Shown here: in pieces, positions 1 through 6,220 of the stretch
Layout of the letters: each line of letters begins with the position of its first letter
How positions within the stretch are numbered: the stretch's first letter is position 1
Assembly: GCA_948938605.1 (NCBI GenBank)
Contig: CARAIG010000076.1
Coordinates: 1 to 23,972 of the forward strand
DNA from: an uncultured Eubacteriales bacterium
GTDB lineage: Bacteria > Bacillota > Clostridia > Christensenellales > CAG-314
DNA: 23,972 nt
Direction: 5' to 3'
Program-made: the position numbers and the translations under genes
Notes under the pieces: generated by a model
Databases searched by the model: none
What the model was told of the DNA's origin: nothing
The model's input: the letters and a program-made list of their open reading frames with translations, nothing else

Positions 1-169
1 CAAGAATAAATATACTCAATGTAATCCATTCGCTTTTTATCAATTTGAAATTATTGTACACATAAAGATCCAAGATGATAGCTATTCCCATACCAATGGA
101 CATTATTCCTCCCAAAATCACATAGATAATTGGAAAGAAATAAAATGCAAAAATTCTTTGTTTTTTCAT
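1..169 (-). CDS. small hydrophobic membrane protein, 3' end cut by window edge; candidate RHS immunity protein
   Basis: The frame opens with ATG at 169 and stays open for 56 codons to the window edge, so the C-terminus is missing. The start is supported by an AAAGGTGA ribosome binding site at 173-180 that overlaps the stop codon of the RHS gene, so the two are translationally close. After a basic start (MKKQRIF) comes a strongly hydrophobic stretch at about residues 6-37, then a short polar segment (about 38-48) and the beginning of a second hydrophobic segment. I recognise no family. Small genes immediately downstream of RHS toxin tips often encode cognate immunity proteins, and a membrane immunity protein would fit the hydrophobic RHS tip next door. 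That role is inference from position alone; the reading frame itself is solid. Confidence 0.6.
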   Translation of the reverse strand, partial: MKKQRIFAFYFFPIIYVILGGIMSIGMGIAIILDLYVYNNFKLIKSEWITLSIFIL

Positions 170-172
170 AAA

Positions 173-1498
173 TCACCTTTTTTTATAAGTCTTTTTAAAC
201 TGATCTATTGTAAAAGGAATTAATCCTAAGAATAAATTTAGTATACTGTTAAGAATAAAGACTTCTCCAGCATTAAATCCCTTGACGACTGGTAACCCAC
301 CTGATATACCACCTGATATACCATAAATAAATCCCGTTTTAACAGCATCCTCCTCGCTAATAACTTCTCCGTACATTATATATTGATTATTAATTTCACC
401 CAAATATCCTGCTATATACCCTCCGACTGCTCCCGCAACGGGTCCTAATGCAGAGCAAATTACGGATATCATTCCAGTAAATGCCCCATTTAATGCTGCT
501 TCCCAACGCTTGCCTTCATCATTTGTTTGCGTCGCCGCAGATGTATAACCATAAATTCCGCCAACAAGAAGTCCTGCCACCGCAAGACCAATAGTTGCCC
601 CTACGCCAAAGGTCGCTACACTTACTGCTACTGATACCGCAAGAACTATGCCGATTAGCAAACCGCATAGCCACTGTGGCATATGACCTAGTGCATCACA
701 ATACATTACTGAATTGTTATTGCAGTAAGCATAAAGGTTCAGACCGCCTAAAGTTTCTGGGTCAAGATATTCTATGCTGTCGGCAGAAATAAATCTACAT
801 GTTGCAGGGTCATAGTAGCGTGTCTGCAAATAGTAGAGTTTTGTGTCTACGTCGAAGTAGTATGACCTATAACGGAACGGGTTTTTGTTGCCGATACTGT
901 CGGAATTATCATCTATTTTTCCCGCAGGTGTTAATACCTTGCAATTACCCCAAGCGTCATATACATATTGAGCAACCAACTCGCCCTTTACGGTATAGAT
1001 ATGTGTAATATCACCCTGTATGTTCTTACGGTACAAGTATTCAGTTTTATCATACTTGAAACCTGCAACTCCGTCTACACCGTAGATATAGTAAATCCAT
1101 TTTGTAGCAGTGCCGACGCGTTGTTCGGCAACCAAGTTGTTTCCGTCATAGAAATAGTTGCAAGTAATTCCGTCAACAGTCTTACTTGTTCGTATACCGT
1201 TTACATCATAGGTATATTTTTTATCGGCAAATTGCGTTAATGTGCGTCCTTGCCAAGACAATGTTTTACCTAAATATGTGGTGGGATTACCTAAAACATC
1301 GTATTCGCATTTGTTGCCGTTAAATTCTACAAGCTGGTCTTTCCAGCCGTTTTGTTTGTAAGCGTATTCTTGAACCGACGTAGGTATGCCTAAAGTTTCT
1401 TCAAGAGTGTATGCGTAAGTGGATTTTGACAGAATATTACCTGCGGTATCGTATGCGTAGGTAAAGGTGCCGAAATGTACGTTATCTATGAAATATCC
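173..1498 (-). pseudogene. 5'-truncated RHS-repeat protein: RHS core end plus hydrophobic C-terminal tip
   Basis: The frame carries YD-type repeats (YAYDTAGN, YDVLGNP, YTYDVNG) and the RHS-associated core, including YYLQTRYYDPATCRFISAD and a GLNLYAYCNNNSVMYCDALGH-like ending that marks the usual tip junction. After the core lie about 170 residues of glycine-rich hydrophobic sequence with no nuclease, deaminase or protease motif I recognise. Full RHS proteins are normally well over 1000 residues, so this is the last part only. The only conventional start is a TTG at 1261 with a poor ribosome binding site, yet RHS-like sequence continues upstream in the same frame to about 1498, where it meets the end of the relE gene. 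In-frame stops begin at 1580. I read it as an orphan or remnant tip. Expression from the TTG or by readthrough is possible, so the pseudogene call is moderate while the RHS assignment is strong. Confidence 0.8.
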
Positions 1499-1794
1499 GG
1501 TTGCTTGCGCTGTCCGTAGACTATGCGGAGTATGTAAAGTTTGTCGGGTTCGACAAACTTGTAATAAAGCAGATAGTTGTCAATAATCAAACGCCTAACG
1601 GTATTATCTGCAATTCCGCTATTTACAACCAACGCACCCGACAAGGGGAACTCGCAAATATTATCTATTACTTCAAATATTTTGCGACCTAATGTTTGCG
1701 CTGCCGTTGGATTATGCAGATCGGCAATAATATAGTTAATTGTTTCGTCAAAGTCCTGTTCGGCGCGAGCAGTGAAAAAATAATTACAAGCCAT
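1486..1794 (-). CDS. RelE/ParE-family toxin of a type II toxin-antitoxin system
   Basis: This 102-residue protein has the size and pattern of RelE/ParE toxins: an aromatic first strand with TARAEQDFDETINYI, a middle EFPLSG motif, a VRRLIIDNYLLYYKF strand pair and a closing LYILRIVYGQR strand. Family members act either as ribosome-dependent mRNA nucleases or as gyrase poisons; the sequence does not say which. The start overlaps the antitoxin stop by 11 bases, the standard translational coupling of these pairs. The last residues (KQPDIS) are unlike the usual family C-terminus and are encoded where RHS-like sequence begins in another frame, so the gene end may have been replaced at a recombination junction. 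The conserved fold is otherwise complete. The family call is firm; activity is unknown. Confidence 0.85.
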   Translation of the reverse strand: MACNYFFTARAEQDFDETINYIIADLHNPTAAQTLGRKIFEVIDNICEFPLSGALVVNSGIADNTVRRLIIDNYLLYYKFVEPDKLYILRIVYGQRKQPDIS

Positions 1795-2041
1795 ATTTCG
1801 CGCTCAACCTCGCTTTTACGGTTGCGCCGTCGGTAATATTGTTTTGTTCGATGTCTTTCAGTCCGTCGTTGACTAATTGCGCTTCGTACAATTTGCCGAG
1901 CGTTTTTTCGTAATACTCAATGTCCATTACTACAAGTCTGCCGTACCCGTTTTTAGTTACAAAAACCGGACCGCCTGCTTCTTGGCAGTGCTTTTCTACT
2001 GCTACCGTATCTTTCAAATCGCGCATCGGAATAATAGTCAT
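1784..2041 (-). CDS. Phd/YefM-family antitoxin
   Basis: The 85-residue protein begins MTIIPMRDLKDT and continues with GGPVFVTKNGYGRLVVMDIEYYE, the typical N-terminal dimerisation and DNA-binding domain of Phd/YefM antitoxins (about residues 1-55). The remaining C-terminal part, rich in charged residues, is the expected toxin-wrapping segment. It precedes and overlaps the RelE/ParE gene, giving antitoxin-first order. It should neutralise the toxin and, with it, repress its own promoter. A promoter with a duplicated AT-rich box lies directly upstream and would suit this autoregulation. The ATG at 2041 is preceded by AAGGGG. Confidence 0.9.
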   Translation of the reverse strand: MTIIPMRDLKDTVAVEKHCQEAGGPVFVTKNGYGRLVVMDIEYYEKTLGKLYEAQLVNDGLKDIEQNNITDGATVKARLSAKYGL

Positions 2042-2081
2042 AGTTTAGACCCCTTGTTTATAGTATTCATAGTGTGACTAA

Positions 2082-2111
2082 ATTATATACTAAATTATAT
2101 CACATTGTCAA
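2082..2111 (-). promoter_or_regulatory. promoter of the toxin-antitoxin operon with repeated box
   Basis: A consensus TTGACA (2106-2111) stands 18 bases from TATAAT (2082-2087), about 40 bases upstream of the antitoxin ATG. The spacer and -10 contain a tandem direct repeat, TATAATTTAGTA followed by TATAATTTAGTC, and the whole block is bounded by inverted GTGA/TCAC. Such a repeat across the core promoter is a plausible binding site for the antitoxin-toxin complex. The promoter elements are read directly; the operator role is inference. Confidence 0.7.
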
Positions 2112-2429
2112 GCATTTCATTATTAGGAGTTTATTGCCAATGGCATAATAAAAATTAAATATTGGAAAAAATTCGTCGTTCTATACCCTATTGTTACCAC
2201 GAACGTGGAATAATACCAAAAGAAGTAACGTTGCGACGATCGCTACCGTTGCAGTTATGAAATACGGTATCGGCACAATGAATACAATGTAACGACAAGC
2301 GCACGAACACCCTAAGAAGCAAAAAAAACTTGTTTGGTAATGTATGGAATACCCCCAAAATTACCCCAAAAACCGCAAATTATAAAGTATACTGTGGTTA
2401 AATATACCTAAAAACCGTTCCAAAAATGC
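2112..2429. other. gene-free spacer between toxin-antitoxin operon and tRNA-derived remnants
   Basis: No convincing gene is seen in these roughly 320 bases. A short plus-strand frame begins at a TTG near 2163 and runs about 30 codons, but it has no ribosome binding site and no family resemblance. The right half has imperfect short repeats (CCAAAATTACCCC, CCCCAAAAACC). The stretch may be degraded mobile-element sequence, but nothing identifies it. Confidence 0.4.
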
Positions 2430-2473
2430 AAAAAAATCGGTATTTTCAAGGTTGATTCCCTAAAAATGCCGAT
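2430..2473 (-). terminator. intrinsic terminator, left end of tRNA region
   Basis: On the minus strand an 11-bp stem with one mismatch (arms 2463-2473 and 2436-2446, 16-base loop) is followed by a run of seven T. It follows a truncated tRNA-Gly 3' end in the transcription direction and is the third such stem-plus-T-tract in this region. Confidence 0.65.
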
Positions 2474-2477
2474 TTAT

Positions 2478-2541
2478 TGGAGCGGGATACGGGATGAGAA
2501 CGCCACAACCGCGTTAACGTAGTCCGCGGGTTCGAATCCCG
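2478..2541 (-). pseudogene. truncated tRNA-Gly 3' end with inverted T-arm copy (unit 2)
   Basis: On the minus strand the last 18 bases (ATCCCGTATCCCGCTCCA) match the 3' end of the intact tRNA-Gly(GCC) at 17 of 18 positions, including CCA. No anticodon arm or D arm is present upstream. Instead, an inverted copy of the T-arm (plus-strand GCGGGTTCGAATCCCG at 2526-2541) is found, so the unit can fold back on itself. It is not a functional tRNA. It sits between two terminator-like hairpins. Confidence 0.6.
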
Positions 2542-2550
2542 AAATATAGT

Positions 2551-2575
2551 TAAAAACCCCGAACAAAGTTCGGGG
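2551..2575 (-). terminator. strong intrinsic terminator
   Basis: A perfect 8-bp GC-rich stem (GTTCGGGG at 2568-2575 with CCCCGAAC at 2557-2564) with a 3-base loop is followed on the minus strand by TTTTT (2552-2556). It would stop any tRNA-array transcript that escapes the first terminator. Confidence 0.85.
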
Positions 2576-2578
2576 CAT

Positions 2579-2632
2579 TGGAGCAGAAGACAGGATTCAA
2601 TGGGTCCCGCGATCTTCGCGGGTTCGAATTCC
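2579..2632 (-). pseudogene. truncated tRNA-Gly 3' end with inverted T-arm copy (unit 1)
   Basis: The minus-strand end AATCCTGTCTTCTGCTCCA matches the intact tRNA-Gly(GCC) 3' end at 16 of 19 positions. Just upstream is a perfect 7-bp hairpin (CCCGCGA 2606-2612, TCGCGGG 2616-2622), whose second arm runs into an inverted T-arm sequence, GCGGGTTCGAATTCC on the plus strand at 2618-2632. No D or anticodon arm exists. The layout is the same as the unit at 2478-2541, so the two probably arose the same way. Confidence 0.55.
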
Positions 2633-2636
2633 AAAT

Positions 2637-2670
2637 AATAAAATTACGCTTATCTATTGATAAGCGTAAT
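2637..2670 (-). terminator. intrinsic terminator directly after tRNA-Gly(GCC)
   Basis: A perfect 12-bp stem (arms 2659-2670 and 2643-2654, loop of four) begins at the CCA end of tRNA-Gly(GCC) and is followed on the minus strand by a T-rich tract (TTTTATTATTT). It is the first terminator of the tRNA operon. Confidence 0.8.
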
Positions 2671-2744
2671 GGAGCGGGAGACGGGATTCGAACCCGCGAT
2701 ATCTGCCTTGGCAAGGCAGCGCTCTACCACTGAGCCACTCCCGC
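2670..2744 (-). tRNA. tRNA-Gly (anticodon GCC)
   Basis: The minus strand folds as a complete cloverleaf: acceptor GCGGGAG/CTCCCGC, D arm GGCTCAGTGGTAGAGC, anticodon stem CTGCC/GGCAG around loop TTGCCAA, and T arm CGCGGGTTCGAATCCCG. CCA is encoded. It is the last gene of the array and the apparent parent of the two truncated units to its left. Confidence 0.96.
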
Positions 2745-2776
2745 AAATTTACATTTGCGTATGTATTCAATTCAGA

Positions 2777-2860
2777 TGGTGCGGATAAAGGGACTTGAAC
2801 CCCCACGTCGAAGACACTAGATCCTAAGTCTAGCGCGTCTGCCAATTCCGCCATATCCGC
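2777..2860 (-). tRNA. tRNA-Leu (anticodon TAG)
   Basis: An 84-base cloverleaf with the long variable arm of a class II tRNA. The acceptor is GCGGATA paired with TATCCGC and the anticodon loop is CTTAGGA, giving anticodon TAG for CTA and other CTN codons. CCA is encoded at 2777-2779. Confidence 0.96.
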
Positions 2861-2874
2861 ACATAGAAATTCAT

Positions 2875-2950
2875 TGGTACACCTTCAGGGACTCGAACCC
2901 TGGACCCACTGATTAAGAGTCAGTTGCTCTACCAACTGAGCTAAAGATGC
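2875..2950 (-). tRNA. tRNA-Lys (anticodon CTT)
   Basis: A 76-base cloverleaf with anticodon loop CTCTTAA in stem ACTGA/TCAGT. The acceptor GCATCTT/AAGGTGT holds two G-T pairs. CCA is encoded. It reads AAG and accompanies the TTT isoacceptor next to it. Confidence 0.95.
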
Positions 2951-2993
2951 ATATATTAAACCTGCGCTTGCAGCAGCCAGATTAACCTTTTAA

Positions 2994-3069
2994 TGGTGAC
3001 CCATCCGCGATTCGAACGCGGGACACCATGATTAAAAGTCATGTGCTCTACCGACTGAGCTAATGGGTC
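2994..3069 (-). tRNA. tRNA-Lys (anticodon TTT)
   Basis: A 76-base cloverleaf with acceptor GACCCAT/ATGGGTC, anticodon loop CTTTTAA and T arm CGCGTTCGAATCGCG, ending in encoded CCA. It reads AAA and AAG. Confidence 0.96.
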
Positions 3070-3072
3070 ACG

Positions 3073-3147
3073 TGGCAGGGGTAGCAGGATTTGAACCTAC
3101 GAGTGTCAGAGTCAAAGTCTGATGCCTTACCGCTTGGCTATACCCCT
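3073..3147 (-). tRNA. tRNA-Gln (anticodon TTG)
   Basis: A 75-base cloverleaf with acceptor AGGGGTA/TACCCCT, anticodon loop CTTTGAC in stem TCAGA/TCTGA and T loop GTTCAAATC. Discriminator G and CCA are encoded. In Gram-positive bacteria this tRNA is usually charged through Glu and then amidated. Confidence 0.95.
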
Positions 3148-3158
3148 ATAAAGTTAAA

Positions 3159-3236
3159 TGGGGTGAGCTATGGGAATCGAACCCATGACCTCCAGAGTCA
3201 CAATCTGGCACTCTAACCAGCTGAGCTAAGCCCACC
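3159..3236 (-). tRNA. tRNA-His (anticodon GTG)
   Basis: A cloverleaf with acceptor GTGGGCT/AGCTCAC and anticodon loop TTGTGAC. Base 3236 supplies the extra 5' G (G-1), which can pair with discriminator C at 3162, the identity element of tRNA-His. CCA is encoded at 3159-3161. Confidence 0.95.
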
Positions 3237-3242
3237 ATACAT

Positions 3243-3319
<77 letters not shown>

Positions 3320-3334
3320 AGGCATACGAGTAGT

Positions 3335-3485
3335 TTGGAGCGGGTGATGGGAATACTTCGCATACGCTCCGTGGCGTTCGCTTTGCTCGGCTTAACGGAC
3401 ACGTCCGTTTCCCACACTGTAATTCACTTCGCGAAAAATATCAACGACACCACGCTCGGAAAAAATTGGAGCGGGTGATGGGAAT
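3335..3485 (-). repeat. 20-bp direct repeat of the tRNA-Gly(TCC) 3' end flanking a 111-base insert
   Basis: The 20 bases at 3335-3354 are identical to 3466-3485, which form the CCA, acceptor and T-stem end of tRNA-Gly(TCC). The repeat spacing is 131 bases. The insert between them contains a 7-bp inverted repeat (AACGGAC/GTCCGTT, 3394-3409) and, on the minus strand, a GTGTGGGAA element able to pair with the TTCCCATCAC of the truncated copy. A short T run follows the true tRNA end. The arrangement resembles a small element bounded by tRNA 3' ends, or a partial tandem duplication. No gene is present inside. Confidence 0.75.
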
Positions 3486-3540
3486 CGGACCCACGCAGCC
3501 AGCTTGGAAGGCTGGTATTCTACCATTGAACTACACCCGC
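3467..3540 (-). tRNA. tRNA-Gly (anticodon TCC)
   Basis: A 74-base cloverleaf with acceptor GCGGGTG/CACCCGC, anticodon stem CCAGC/GCTGG around CTTCCAA, and T arm GTGGGTCCGATTCCCAT. CCA is encoded. It is the first gene after the array promoter and the parent of the truncated 3' copy at 3335-3354. It reads GGA and GGG. Confidence 0.96.
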
Positions 3541-3557
3541 ACTTCAACAGCCTTTAT

Positions 3558-3586
3558 ATTATAACTTACGTTGCAAAAACTGTCAA
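3558..3586 (-). promoter_or_regulatory. consensus promoter of the tRNA operon
   Basis: TTGACA (3581-3586) and TATAAT (3558-3563) are separated by exactly 17 bases and lie just upstream of tRNA-Gly(TCC), as expected for a strong stable-RNA promoter. The -35 box is one arm of a perfect inverted repeat, TGTCAA-ATCG-TTGACA (3581-3596). Confidence 0.92.
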
Positions 3587-3650
3587 CGATTTGACAATAT
3601 TTTTTCATTTAATTTTAAAACTTTTTTAAATGTCGCTTTCCTTTAATCCC

Positions 3651-4823
3651 CTACTTCAACTTGCCCTGTTTATACATAGTAATCAATAAATTTTGCACTC
3701 CCGAAAAACTCAAAACTTCCACTATCGGTTTATCGTCGTTATCAACTTCGCCCGTATCGATTATTTCACCCGGTTTAACATAACTTCCCGTACCGTCAGG
3801 CTGCTTTTGCAATTTTAAGTATAAATCGTTAAAAAATTCACCCAAATCGTCCAGATGATGAAATTGACCATAAAATTCACTGTAATTTTTCCGTTCCAAA
3901 AAGATTCTGTCATCAATTCGCGACTGCAAATTGTCGTATTCCGATTGTGAATCAGGATATAACGATACAATATTCAAAGCGGCGCTCAAACATTTAACAT
4001 ACGCACCGTATCTTAAATATTGGTTGTTACTTTGCAGTAAAACATAGTACGACACGATATCCGCCTGATATTCACGCATCACTCCTTTGGAATGCGCAAT
4101 TTCGTGCGCCAAAGTTTGCGGCAAATACAAATTATTTTCATTGCCGTTAATGTTCGCTTCGCCAAACGGCGCAAAGAATACGCCTGTAATATGCAACTCG
4201 CTCATAATAGTTTTGTTGATAATCCGCTTGCCCGAAGGAGTATATGATGAAAAATACTTATTGTCAAGACACTTATATTCATCCTTCATCATATTACACA
4301 ATTCGTCAAAACTAAAAGGATAAACAATGTTGCCTGCGGAGTTATGTTCGGTTTGTTCGTACGCTTCGTTTGCCCCGTCAATGATAATGTTGGCAAGTTC
4401 CAACGCCTCGTCAAACGTTAAATCATTAGAACTGTACCTAGTATAAATTTCATCAGGCAATTCACACCTGTTGTATGTCATTGTGGCTGTCGCGGTATAA
4501 ATATTTAAAAATGTAAATACGGTTATTATGGCAATTAGCGTCATTGACAATAATCTGTTCCACTTGCGTTTAACCCAAAATACAAATAAATATACAACAA
4601 ACACTATTGCTAAAACTATTGCGGCAATCAAAAATAATTCGTATGCACTAAACGGCAAAACGCTGAATATATGTCCAAACACATAAATCCACGCCCGCGC
4701 AAAAGTCGTTGCAAAAAACTCGCAAACGTCGCTGCTGCCGGACAACAACGTCAATATTACAAAAAGCAACGTTAGCACACCAATTGCAATTAATTTTTTA
4801 ATTGTAGATTTACGTTCTATCAT
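3651..4823 (-). CDS. DUF3810-family membrane protein with zinc-metalloprotease motif
   Basis: The 390-residue protein has three N-terminal membrane segments (about residues 9-28, 57-83 and 90-112) followed by a large domain carrying TLAHEIAHSKGVMREYQAD. The HEIAH at 240-244 is a HExxH zinc motif, and E251 or D255 could supply the third ligand, as in gluzincin-like peptidases. This layout matches DUF3810, whose members are predicted membrane-bound metallopeptidases of unknown substrate. Its ATG overlaps the hemZ stop by four bases (ATGA), so the two are translationally coupled. No clear intrinsic terminator follows. The last 60 residues are hydrophilic and not recognised. The family call is good; protease activity is inferred from the motif only. 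Confidence 0.85.
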   Translation of the reverse strand: MIERKSTIKKLIAIGVLTLLFVILTLLSGSSDVCEFFATTFARAWIYVFGHIFSVLPFSAYELFLIAAIVLAIVFVVYLFVFWVKRKWNRLLSMTLIAIITVFTFLNIYTATATMTYNRCELPDEIYTRYSSNDLTFDEALELANIIIDGANEAYEQTEHNSAGNIVYPFSFDELCNMMKDEYKCLDNKYFSSYTPSGKRIINKTIMSELHITGVFFAPFGEANINGNENNLYLPQTLAHEIAHSKGVMREYQADIVSYYVLLQSNNQYLRYGAYVKCLSAALNIVSLYPDSQSEYDNLQSRIDDRIFLERKNYSEFYGQFHHLDDLGEFFNDLYLKLQKQPDGTGSYVKPGEIIDTGEVDNDDKPIVEVLSFSGVQNLLITMYKQGKLK

Positions 4824-6217
4824 TTACTGAATAATTCAAATTTCTTTGATAAATAATCGTCGGTTCGTTCTATATACGTTATTACATCCTTAGCGTTAGC
4901 GGCACGTTCTATGCGGTCTTCCGTCGAAAAAACTCTTTTGGATATCGCACCCGTTCCGCACGCCATTATACTTGTAATTTCTTCCATTATGCCGATATTG
5001 TACGCACAGGCGGTATTCGGTTTGCAAAATCCAACGTTTTCAAGATTATCCGACATATACTTTTGCCTATACATATAATACGGAAAATATCCGTTTGAAT
5101 ACAATTGCCTATGCGCATAGTCTACCATTTGCTTAACCGAATTAGCGTCGTTGCTGTAATTCGATTCCTTTAAAACGCTTCCCTTTTTTAATGCCAATGT
5201 ATGTACCGTAATATTATCGGGTGCAAGCCTTATTGCTTCGTCTACGCTAAACCTAAACATCTCTAACGTTTCGGAAGGCAGCCCTGCAATTAAGTCCATA
5301 TTTATAATAAATTGATACTGTTTTGCAAGTTCATATTTATCGTAAATATCATTAACCGTATGCTTGCGCCCTATTACGTCCAATACGCTTTGATTAAATG
5401 TTTGCGGATTTACAGATATACGGTTTACGCCATGACGGCAAAAAACGTCCAATTTATCCTTGGTTACCGTATCGGGACGCCCCGCTTCGACTGTGTATTC
5501 ATCGGGCTCAAACGTTATACATTCCATTATCTTATCAAGTTGCGCTGCCGACAAAGACGTTGGAGTTCCGCCGCCAAAATACACGTTTTTAAGCCGTATT
5601 TTATGTTCTGCGGCAAATTGTATTGTTTTTCTAATATCTAAACACAGTGCGTCGACATAAGGTTCTACGTACCTTTTAAGTCTTTCAATTTCACCGCTGG
5701 TAAACGAACAATAACTGCAACGCGATACGCAAAAAGGTATTCCGATATATAAGTCCGCACAATTTTCGTCAACATTAGCAAGGTTTCCCTGCTGTTGCAA
5801 AATGTCGGCAGTTAAATCGGTTTTGGCATCCGAAACATCAAAAACTTCGCGAAAAGTCTGTTGCCAATCCAAATTTTCCTTTATAAGCTGACGCGCAAGT
5901 TTAGTCGGACGAATACCAGTAAGACTGCCCCAAGGCATACTGATGCCGGTGCTCTGTTTCAAAACTGCGTATAGCGCAATTTTTGCACAACGCTTTTGAT
6001 AGCGTATTTTAACAAGTTCATTTTCAACCATATCGCAAGTCCTGCTTGCAATACAATCATTATACTTGGCGACATATACAGTTTTGCAATTTTGTTCCGT
6101 TTCGACAACTGAGATATCCGATGCAACTATGTCGTCAGTTTGTTCGATATCGGCAAAAAATAACTTTGCAACATCCAAGAGCTCGGTTGCGTATTTAAAA
6201 TTAGTAAATAACTTCAT
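4820..6217 (-). CDS. hemZ: radical SAM coproporphyrinogen dehydrogenase-like protein HemZ
   Basis: The 465-residue protein has an N-terminal domain with WGSLTGIRPTKL, characteristic of HemZ, then the radical SAM core. The cluster motif CVSRCSYC places cysteines at 163, 167 and 170, followed by the GGGTPT SAM-binding motif at 215-220 and ISVNPQT and MDLIAGLP further on. HemZ belongs to the oxygen-independent coproporphyrinogen III oxidase group, but its role in haem synthesis is uncertain even in model Firmicutes. No other haem gene is in view. It starts three bases after the rel stop with an AAAGG ribosome binding site, in the usual rel-hemZ neighbourhood of clostridia. Length is normal. Confidence 0.92.
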   Translation of the reverse strand: MKLFTNFKYATELLDVAKLFFADIEQTDDIVASDISVVETEQNCKTVYVAKYNDCIASRTCDMVENELVKIRYQKRCAKIALYAVLKQSTGISMPWGSLTGIRPTKLARQLIKENLDWQQTFREVFDVSDAKTDLTADILQQQGNLANVDENCADLYIGIPFCVSRCSYCSFTSGEIERLKRYVEPYVDALCLDIRKTIQFAAEHKIRLKNVYFGGGTPTSLSAAQLDKIMECITFEPDEYTVEAGRPDTVTKDKLDVFCRHGVNRISVNPQTFNQSVLDVIGRKHTVNDIYDKYELAKQYQFIINMDLIAGLPSETLEMFRFSVDEAIRLAPDNITVHTLALKKGSVLKESNYSNDANSVKQMVDYAHRQLYSNGYFPYYMYRQKYMSDNLENVGFCKPNTACAYNIGIMEEITSIMACGTGAISKRVFSTEDRIERAANAKDVITYIERTDDYLSKKFELFSK

Positions 6218-6220
6218 AAG

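Noticed and set aside
2160..2260. Short plus-strand frame of about 30 codons from a TTG
   Set aside because: No ribosome binding site, no recognisable motif and biased neither in composition nor position.
2478..2541. Possible plus-strand tRNA because of a GCGGGTTCGAATCCCG T-arm
   Set aside because: No acceptor pairing, no CCA, and no D or anticodon arm on the plus strand.
2446..2634. 62-codon minus-strand open frame
   Set aside because: It runs through the truncated tRNA units and terminators; its residues are translations of tRNA T-arms.
2654..2854. 66-codon minus-strand open frame
   Set aside because: It overlaps tRNA-Gly(GCC) and tRNA-Leu completely; a typical tRNA shadow.
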